Of a DNA stretch of 11,478 nucleotides, positions 7,483-11,478 are shown piece by piece. The first letter of the stretch is position 1. Each line of letters starts with the position of its first letter. The DNA is taken from NCBI GenBank assembly GCA_007136375.1, contig SLHB01000222.1, forward strand, positions 1 through 11,478, read 5' to 3'. Under the pieces are notes generated by a model, which was not told the origin of the DNA, did not search any database, and saw nothing but the letters and a program-made list of their open reading frames with translations. The position numbers were made by a program, and so were the translations under genes. The DNA comes from Candidatus Hydrogenedentota bacterium. GTDB lineage: Bacteria > Hydrogenedentota > Hydrogenedentia > Hydrogenedentales > SLHB01.

Positions 7483-7842
7483 ATGGCCAAATCCTTGTTT
7501 TCCATGTGCATCAACCATCCCCATGTGGACGCTACGGCGCGCTGCAAGCAATGCGGCAAACCGTTGTGCGACGATTGCAAGATTCTCGGTCCCACAGGGT
7601 ATTTTTGCAGCGACGCGTGCAAGGACCAGCACCAGCGCTTCACCGAACGGGTCGAGGCCATGGACCGGCGGGAGCCGGCTCCTGGGAAATGGCGGCTCAA
7701 ACTGCGCAAGTTCATGGTCAAGGGCGCCGTCTTGGCCCTCGCGCTCATTGTCCTCGCCTTGACCGCTTACGTCTTGGGGTTTGACGTTCCCTACATGTCT
7801 AGGGCCGTCGCCTGGACTGTGGAGCGGGTCCCCTTCTTGTAG
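7483..7842 (+). CDS. Small B-box-like zinc-binding protein with one membrane span
   Basis: 119 residues. The N-terminal part is a B-box-type zinc-binding module: C9-x2-H12, C21-x2-C24, C29-x2-C32, C42-x3-C46 and H50, spaced like proteins that bind two zinc ions (reads CINHPHVDATARCKQCGKPL). A basic linker (about 62-80) is followed by one membrane span (about 81-100) and a short tail. With the positive residues before the span, the zinc module is probably cytoplasmic. Bacterial proteins of this plan are usually annotated only as B-box zinc finger proteins and may act as protein-protein adaptors at the membrane; the role is not known. ATG 7483 has AGGAGA 6 nt upstream. The stop is 12 bp from the stop of the convergent oppA-like gene, leaving no room for a separate terminator. 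Confidence 0.8.
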   Translation: MAKSLFSMCINHPHVDATARCKQCGKPLCDDCKILGPTGYFCSDACKDQHQRFTERVEAMDRREPAPGKWRLKLRKFMVKGAVLALALIVLALTAYVLGFDVPYMSRAVAWTVERVPFL

Positions 7843-7854
7843 GCGCCTCCGCCT

Positions 7855-9537
7855 TTAGATGGCCGGTGGATCCTCACCGTCTTCGGACGGCAGGTCCTCG
7901 TCGGCGAGAGGCGCGCCGGAGGGTTCGAGCCACACGTGCTTGTAAGCCACGTACCCCATGGGGTTCGGGTTCCAGCCGCGCACGTCGGGAGAGCGCAAGT
8001 GCTTCCGCGTATAGTAGTACACGGGCGCAATGGGCGCTTCCTCCATGAGAATTGCTTCCGCCTCGTGCAGGAGCGCTTCCCGCGCCGTCGTGTCCGGCTC
8101 CTCCCGCGCCTCATCGATGAGCCGGTCGAAGTCCGCGTCGCTAAACCCCGTCCGGTTGTTGCCCCCACCCGTCACGAAGCATTCCAAGAAATTGATGGGG
8201 TCGAGGAAGTCGGCGATCCATCCTGACCGCGCAATCTGGTAGTCCAGATTGTTCATCGTCGACAAGTACACCGCCCAGTCCTGGTTGACGAGGCTCACGT
8301 TCACGCCCAATTCTTCCCGCCACATGTTCTGCACCGCCTCGGCGAGGATGCGGTGGTTGTCGCTCGTGTTGTACAGCAGCTCGACGGTGGGCATCCCCTG
8401 GCCGCCGGGATACCCCGCCTCCTCCAGGAGCGCGCGGGCCGCCTCCGGGTCATGGGGCAGTTCCGCCTCGGGGACGTAATCCCCAATCTCCGGCGGCACG
8501 AAGGCGGAGGCCGGCTGTTCGCCCGCCCGCGTGATGCTCTCCACGATGGCCTCCCGGTCGATGGTCATGGCCAGGGCGCGGCGCACGCGGACATCGTCCA
8601 GGGGCGGACTGTTCACGTTGAAGCGGTAGAAGTACGTGCCCGCCCAGGGATGAATGTGGATCAAGTCCGGCCGGTTTTCACGGTACGAGGGCACGCTCGT
8701 GAGGGGCACGTCGCCCGTGACATGGAGGCCGCCCGCGCGGAACGTCCGCTCTTCCGTTTGCAGGCTGTCGATGGGGTAAAACTTGATGGCGTTGAGCTGG
8801 ACCGTGTCCGCGTCCCAATAGTAGTCGCTCTTCTCGACGGTGATGAGGCGGTTGGGCCGCCATTCCGTGAGGTGGAAGGGGCCGTTGGACACGTGGTTGC
8901 CGGGCCGGGTCCACTGCGTGCCCCGCTCGTCCATGGCGCCATGGGCTTCGATGGTCTCCTGGTGCACGGGGAACCACGTGTAATGCACCTGCATCGACAA
9001 GAAATAGGGGGTGGGATGCGTCAATGTCGCCTGGAGCGTGTAATCGTCAATGGCCTCCGCGCCCACCTCGCCGAAGTCGTCGATCTCGCCCTCGTTGAAG
9101 GCGCGGGCGTTCTCCAACACGTGGAGCATGTAGGCGTATTCGCTCGCCAAGGCAGGGGAGAGGATCCGCTCCCAAGCGTACACAAAGTCATGGGCCGTCA
9201 CCGGGTCGCCGTTCGACCAGCGGGCGTCTTCGCGCAGGTGGAACGTATAGACGCGGCCGTCCTCGGACACCTCCCAGGACTCCGCCGCCGCGGGCTCCGG
9301 CTCCAGGGTGTCCGGGTTCAGGATCGTCAGGCCCTCGAACAAGGCGCTGAGGATCTTGTGCTCCGGCACGCCCGTGACCACATGGGGGTCGAGCTCCTGC
9401 GGCTCCGTGTCGTTGCCCATGTGGAGCACGCCCTCCCGCGTGCCTTGCTCCACCCGCGTCTCGCCCAAGCCGCAACCGCTTAGCAGCGTGGCGGACACCG
9501 CCAACATCCCCACGAACCCACAGACGCCTAGCCGCAT
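7855..9537 (-). CDS. Oligopeptide ABC transporter substrate-binding lipoprotein (OppA/SBP_bac_5 family)
   Basis: 560-residue extracytoplasmic solute-binding protein, close to the length of E. coli OppA. The lipoprotein signal is MRLGVCGFVGMLAVSATLL followed by lipobox L19-S20-G21-C22, with Gly at +2, so there is no Asp inner-membrane retention signal. The SBP_bac_5 core is clear: HMGNDTEPQELDPH near the mature start, YTFHLREDARWSNGDPVTAH (about 97-116), SNGPFHLTEWRPN, VRRALAMTIDREAIV, and the C-terminal APVYYYTRKHL. The tail is acidic. It would bind peptides, or other ligands of this broad family, for an ABC importer. No permease or ATPase genes are adjacent, so it is an orphan here. I chose ATG 9537 because it starts the signal peptide and has AAGGAG 9 nt upstream; an in-frame ATG at 9657 would put 40 non-signal residues in front of it. 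Confidence 0.93.
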   Translation of the reverse strand: MRLGVCGFVGMLAVSATLLSGCGLGETRVEQGTREGVLHMGNDTEPQELDPHVVTGVPEHKILSALFEGLTILNPDTLEPEPAAAESWEVSEDGRVYTFHLREDARWSNGDPVTAHDFVYAWERILSPALASEYAYMLHVLENARAFNEGEIDDFGEVGAEAIDDYTLQATLTHPTPYFLSMQVHYTWFPVHQETIEAHGAMDERGTQWTRPGNHVSNGPFHLTEWRPNRLITVEKSDYYWDADTVQLNAIKFYPIDSLQTEERTFRAGGLHVTGDVPLTSVPSYRENRPDLIHIHPWAGTYFYRFNVNSPPLDDVRVRRALAMTIDREAIVESITRAGEQPASAFVPPEIGDYVPEAELPHDPEAARALLEEAGYPGGQGMPTVELLYNTSDNHRILAEAVQNMWREELGVNVSLVNQDWAVYLSTMNNLDYQIARSGWIADFLDPINFLECFVTGGGNNRTGFSDADFDRLIDEAREEPDTTAREALLHEAEAILMEEAPIAPVYYYTRKHLRSPDVRGWNPNPMGYVAYKHVWLEPSGAPLADEDLPSEDGEDPPAI

Positions 9538-9612
9538 ATCGCCGTACTCCTTGCCATAAACTTCGCCAAAACCGGGCGCGCCCGCCCGGAAACGTTGCTT
9601 CAACCGCCCGCC

Positions 9613-9618
9613 ATTATA
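9613..9618 (-). promoter_or_regulatory. Candidate -10 box upstream of the oppA-like gene
   Basis: Consensus TATAAT on the minus strand, about 76 bp before the ATG at 9537. The place expected for a -35 box falls inside the GC-rich hairpin repeat and has no match, and there is no TG extended -10. It could need an activator or an alternative sigma factor, or be chance. Confidence 0.4.
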
Positions 9619-9629
9619 CCCAAACGCGC

Positions 9630-9683
9630 CCCCCGGCCGGCGCGGTTCGGCCGGCATGCCCCCGGCCGGCGCGGTTCGGCCGG
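9630..9683. repeat. Tandem pair of identical 25 bp GC-rich hairpin units
   Basis: Units at 9630-9654 and 9659-9683 are identical over 25 bp, with period 29 and CATG between them. Each unit folds on itself: CCGGCCG pairs with CGGCCGG around an 8 nt loop GCGCGGTT. In the second unit the stem grows to 9 bp (9660-9668 with 9677-9685). The pair begins only a few bases after the macrodomain stop (9689, minus) and ends just before the candidate -10 of oppA. It may end macrodomain transcription or insulate the two genes. There is no T-run, so it is not a standard intrinsic terminator. Confidence 0.85.
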
Positions 9684-9688
9684 GGCGT

Positions 9689-10231
9689 TCAGCCCTGGCC
9701 GCCCGTCAGCCGTTCCAGGACCGCGGTGTGCGTGTCTAGGTCGCTCGCCCCCAGCAGCACGAAGCGGATCCGGCGCACGTTCGTCAGCTCCGGAATAGTT
9801 TCCAGGACGGTCTGCAACGCCGTCTCGGCCGCGGGCTCCATGGGATAGCCAAAAGCGCCCGTGGAAAGGGCGGGAAAGGCGACGGCGGCAAGGCCCTTCT
9901 CGGCGGCCAGGCGCAGGGCGTTGCGGTAACAGTTCGCGAGCAATACGTCCGAAGGCTCGTCCATGCCGTACACGGGCCCCAGGCAATGGATAATGTATGG
10001 GTTGGACATGAGCTGCCCGCTCGTGATGACCGCGTCGCCGGGTTTGATCGGGGCCAAGGGGCGGCATTCCTCCGCCAGCTTCGGGCCCGCCGCCCGATGG
10101 ATGGCCCCAGCCACGCCGCCGCCGGGCATCAGCTCCGCGTTCGCCGCGTTCACCACGGCGTCAAACCCCTCCTGACGCGTAATGTCGCCGCGGACGCATT
10201 CCAATGTTACACCGCCAACCTGCGTTTCCAT
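9689..10231 (-). CDS. Macrodomain protein (MacroD/YmdB-like ADP-ribose hydrolase family)
   Basis: 180-residue single-domain cytoplasmic macrodomain. Motifs in order are GDIT (15-18), VVNAAN (26-31), PGGGVAGAIHRAAG (36-49), YIIHCLGPVYG, and FPALSTGAFGYP (phosphate and ribose loop). The family binds ADP-ribose and, in MacroD/YmdB, hydrolyses O-acetyl-ADP-ribose or mono-ADP-ribosyl groups on acidic residues. Here the usual Asp of GGGVDGAIHRAAG is Ala41, so catalysis may be reduced or use another residue, although binding should remain. ATG 10231 starts with the expected first strand. A strong AGGAGG lies 13 nt upstream, slightly far. It has the same direction as the upstream metallothionein-like gene but is separated by a 41 bp palindrome, and as the downstream oppA gene but separated by the hairpin pair, so it is probably a single-gene unit. 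Confidence 0.92.
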   Translation of the reverse strand: METQVGGVTLECVRGDITRQEGFDAVVNAANAELMPGGGVAGAIHRAAGPKLAEECRPLAPIKPGDAVITSGQLMSNPYIIHCLGPVYGMDEPSDVLLANCYRNALRLAAEKGLAAVAFPALSTGAFGYPMEPAAETALQTVLETIPELTNVRRIRFVLLGASDLDTHTAVLERLTGGQG

Positions 10232-10330
10232 GATCCCGCCTGGCCCTCCTTTGGCTCAACTTTCCAGCCGGTGGATGCCTCATCCTCGGGCTGCCAGCTA
10301 CTTCAGCGCCCGTTAGAGATACGCCGCAAC

Positions 10331-10371
10331 GGTAGTGTCTCCCAGGAAGGACCTTCCTGGGGGACACCACC
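10331..10371. repeat. 41 bp near-perfect palindrome
   Basis: Arms 10331-10350 and 10352-10371 are complementary at 18 of 20 positions, one of the two exceptions being a G-T wobble, with a single base between. The hairpin lies 21 bp past the stop of the metallothionein-like gene and about 100 bp before the macrodomain start. It could work as a transcript-end hairpin, though no T-run follows on either strand. The outer end reads GGTAGTGTC on one arm and GGTGGTGTC on the other, like two insertion-sequence ends back to back, so a miniature mobile element is another option. Confidence 0.85.
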
Positions 10372-10392
10372 GTCTATCCAGTAGCTTTGGGC

Positions 10393-10626
10393 TCAGGCCC
10401 GGTCGGTTACAACCGTGGCGCCGCTCTTGGCCGCACAGTTCGCGCAGCAATAGATGGTCCCGTTTTCTTCAACGCCATGTCCGAGGATGCGGCACTCGCA
10501 GCGGGGACAGACAGGGGCCAGGGCGTGAATGGCGCATTCGAAGGAGTCGAAAGTGTAGCTAGCGCCATTCATGGTGACCGTGAACGTCTTGTCGTATTCG
10601 TTTCCGCATGTCTTGCAGGCAGCCAT
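10393..10626 (-). CDS. Small cysteine-rich metallothionein-like zinc-binding protein
   Basis: 77 residues with ten cysteines and no membrane span, predicted cytosolic. MAACKTCGNEYDKTF opens with C4-x2-C7. It is followed by FDSFECAIHAL (C31, H34), CPRCECRI (C40, C43, C45), and NGTIYCCANCA (C60, C61, C64). The last motif resembles the YYCC-x2-C core of bacterial SmtA/BmtA metallothioneins, so zinc or other soft-metal binding is likely. The protein is longer than SmtA and has ribbon-like CxxC knuckles, so a zinc-ribbon adaptor is possible. ATG 10626 has AAAGGAGG 6 nt upstream; an in-frame ATG at 10680 lacks such a site and adds a non-conserved leader. No clear promoter was seen. Confidence 0.8.
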   Translation of the reverse strand: MAACKTCGNEYDKTFTVTMNGASYTFDSFECAIHALAPVCPRCECRILGHGVEENGTIYCCANCAAKSGATVVTDRA

Positions 10627-10742
10627 GGTGCGCCTCCTTTCGGTTGACGGTTCGTCCGCGGGTGATCCGAGGACGTTCAATAACCGGCAACCACCTTAAC
10701 ACGCCCCGAGGGCATGCGGACAAATCACGACTGATTCCCAGT

Positions 10743-10896
10743 TCGCCGGATAAGCCTTGACCGGACATTGTTGTGCAGTCCAATGCTCGCGGCGGGTAAG
10801 GCACAGTGGCCTTCACCCATCGGGTGAACGGGTATGGGCGGTATCTGTCTGGCATGCGCGGGCTGCCGCTCCGCCAATGACGTTCTTATCCGGCGA
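10743..10896. repeat. 12 bp perfect inverted repeat enclosing 130 bp
   Basis: TCGCCGGATAAG at 10743-10754 and its exact reverse complement at 10885-10896. Outside the arms the similarity continues imperfectly (CTGATTCCCAGT against CTGAATCGCTCAA), so the arms may be about 24 bp with one gap. Further out, CATGCGGACAA occurs in direct orientation on both sides (10713-10723 and 10912-10922). No gene lies between the arms. It may be a remnant miniature element. Confidence 0.65.
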
Positions 10897-11083
10897 TTGA
10901 GCGATTCAGGTCATGCGGACAACAAACGCGCACGCTCATTCAAGATTTCCCGCTGTTGCTGTCCAGTTTGCCCCAATGCGCAAGGGGTCAAGCCTACCAC
11001 GGCCCCAACGCCTACGCAAAAGCCCCGGGGCCTCCGGTCCCCGCGCGTCCGCGCCGTCCGCCCTCAATCGTCGGATAAGGACG
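10881..11083. repeat. 21 bp inverted repeat pair, third copy of the CGGATAAG repeat
   Basis: The reverse complement of 10881-10901 matches 11063-11083 at 19 of 21 positions, sharing CTCAATCG and CGGATAAG. With the copy at 10743 this makes three members of one dispersed repeat in 340 bp. Flanks beyond these 21 bp do not match, so it is not a simple duplication of a longer segment. Confidence 0.65.
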
Positions 11084-11264
11084 CTCCGTTGCGCCGTTCA
11101 CATCCAGTATCCTTCGGTCCACTCCCTTCACAACGGGGAACTCGAGGGTCGTCAACGGCTGGGCAAACCTGGTAATTACTTATCAGATTGGTAAATGGAA
11201 TACGTCATTAACCGATCTCAAAAGTCCCCATTTAAAGACATTTTATGCGGCAGGTTCAAGTTGT

Positions 11265-11478
11265 TCATGGGGAGTTTTCCACAGCCAGTTCGCGCGTTTT
11301 GTCGTAGACGGGGCTGTGGCTCCTCCTGAGGGCCTCCAGGTAGCGCTGCTCGTTGTAGGGTTGTCCGGTCTCCAGCATGCGGTTGACGATGCGCAGCCAT
11401 TTGTCGGCGAGTTTGCGCAACGCCGTGGCGTAGGAGTCGCCGCGTTGGCGGCATAGCCGGTAGAAGGCGCGCGCCCAG
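11265..11478 (-). mobile_element. C-terminal end of an IS110-family-like transposase (cut by window edge)
   Basis: A minus-strand frame is open from the edge (first whole codon at 11477) to TGA at 11267-11265, giving 70 residues. It reads ARAFYRLCRQRGDSYATALR, then LADKWLRIVNRMLETGQPYN and a short tail ending ELAVENSP. This matches the end of DEDD/serine transposases of the IS110 group, where ARxFY...R.RG.....AL..LA.KW.RI......PY.E..YL is usual. The catalytic DEDD domain and the serine motif would lie outside the window, so it is unknown whether the copy is intact. IS110 elements lack ordinary terminal inverted repeats, so the right boundary cannot be placed; it is probably in the AT-rich stretch about 11170-11264. 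A different frame covering 11218-11454 is a shadow. Confidence 0.75.

Larger units (their letters stand above)
10627..11264. other. 638 bp without a convincing gene; repeat-bearing intergenic DNA
   Basis: Open frames here (for example plus-strand 10834-11175 and 10913-11194) are short, Arg/Pro/Ser-rich, lack ribosome sites and show no recognisable domain. The stretch holds three copies of a CGGATAAG-centred repeat (10743, 10885, 11069), a 7 bp hairpin (10812-10818 with 10822-10828), and an 11 bp direct repeat CATGCGGACAA (10713 and 10912). From about 11170 to 11264 it becomes clearly AT-rich, consistent with the non-coding end of the adjacent insertion sequence. The element boundary is not resolved. 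Confidence 0.6.

Noticed and set aside
9538..9657. Longer start for the OppA-like protein (ATG 9657)
   Set aside because: It would put 40 residues before the lipoprotein signal and its initiator lies inside the hairpin repeat; ATG 9537 has AAGGAG 9 nt upstream.
10627..10680. Longer start for the metallothionein-like protein (ATG 10680)
   Set aside because: No good ribosome site, and the added residues cover the strong AAAGGAGG that serves ATG 10626.
10713..10922. CATGCGGACAA direct repeats as target-site duplications of a mobile element
   Set aside because: They do not abut the inverted arms (gaps of 19 and 15 bp), so a clean insertion event is not supported; kept only as part of the repeat finding.
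11018..11043. Terminator-like hairpin on the minus strand (CGGGG/CCCCG stem, then TTTT)
   Set aside because: Only a 5 bp stem with an 8 nt loop and no gene clearly ending upstream of it; too weak to call.
10627..11264. CRISPR array or integron attC site
   Set aside because: Repeats are only three, in mixed orientation and unevenly spaced, and there is no GTTRRRY/RYYYAAC pair or integrase gene.
11218..11454. 78-residue minus-strand frame at the right edge
   Set aside because: Overlaps the transposase C-terminus in another frame; only the other frame gives IS110-like residues.

Overview
The window comes from a GC-rich Gram-negative bacterium. It carries an RND efflux operon, a lipoprotein with a lipobox, two exported proteins with Sec-type signal peptides, and good Shine-Dalgarno sites before most genes. 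A LamG/Ig-like surface protein with a C-terminal LPxAG-membrane span-Arg tail, and a secreted phospholipase C-like/GDPD protein, recall Planctomycetota- or Hydrogenedentota-like lineages. That placement is inference only; there is no rRNA or other phylogenetic marker here.

Layout. Bases 1-4904 (minus strand) hold a three-gene efflux operon, transcribed as MarR-family regulator, then membrane fusion protein, then RND permease. Both junctions are ATGA stop/start overlaps. The permease runs off the left edge, probably lacking only its last few tens of residues. Bases 4905-5251 are a divergent control region. It has a very good minus-strand promoter with a perfect 8+6+8 bp dyad lying just downstream of the -10 box, which is the expected arrangement for MarR autorepression. 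It also has a separate plus-strand promoter for the LamG/Ig surface protein (5252-6340). That gene ends at a strong hairpin terminator (6386-6414) and faces an exported PLC/GDPD-like phosphodiesterase (6465-7301, minus). A small zinc-binding, single-span membrane protein (7483-7842, plus) is divergent from the phosphodiesterase. It converges, with a 12 bp gap, on an orphan OppA-like lipoprotein (7855-9537, minus). Upstream of oppA lies a tandem pair of very GC-rich hairpins, then a macrodomain protein (9689-10231, minus), a 41 bp palindrome, and a 77-residue cysteine-rich metallothionein-like protein (10393-10626, minus). Bases 10627-11264 have no convincing gene but contain a three-copy dispersed repeat. 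The right edge holds the C-terminal end of an IS110-like transposase (11265-11478, minus).

How the genes fit together. The only clear functional unit is the marR-MFP-RND pump. The LamG protein shares its control region but is not obviously part of the pump. The other genes look like independent single-gene units for envelope scavenging (phosphodiesterase, peptide-binding lipoprotein), ADP-ribose metabolism (macrodomain) and metal binding. I see no CRISPR array, defence island, tRNA or rRNA. I also see no clearly new multi-gene system. The most unusual items are the non-coding structures between 9.6 and 11.3 kb and the sorting-like tail of the LamG protein.
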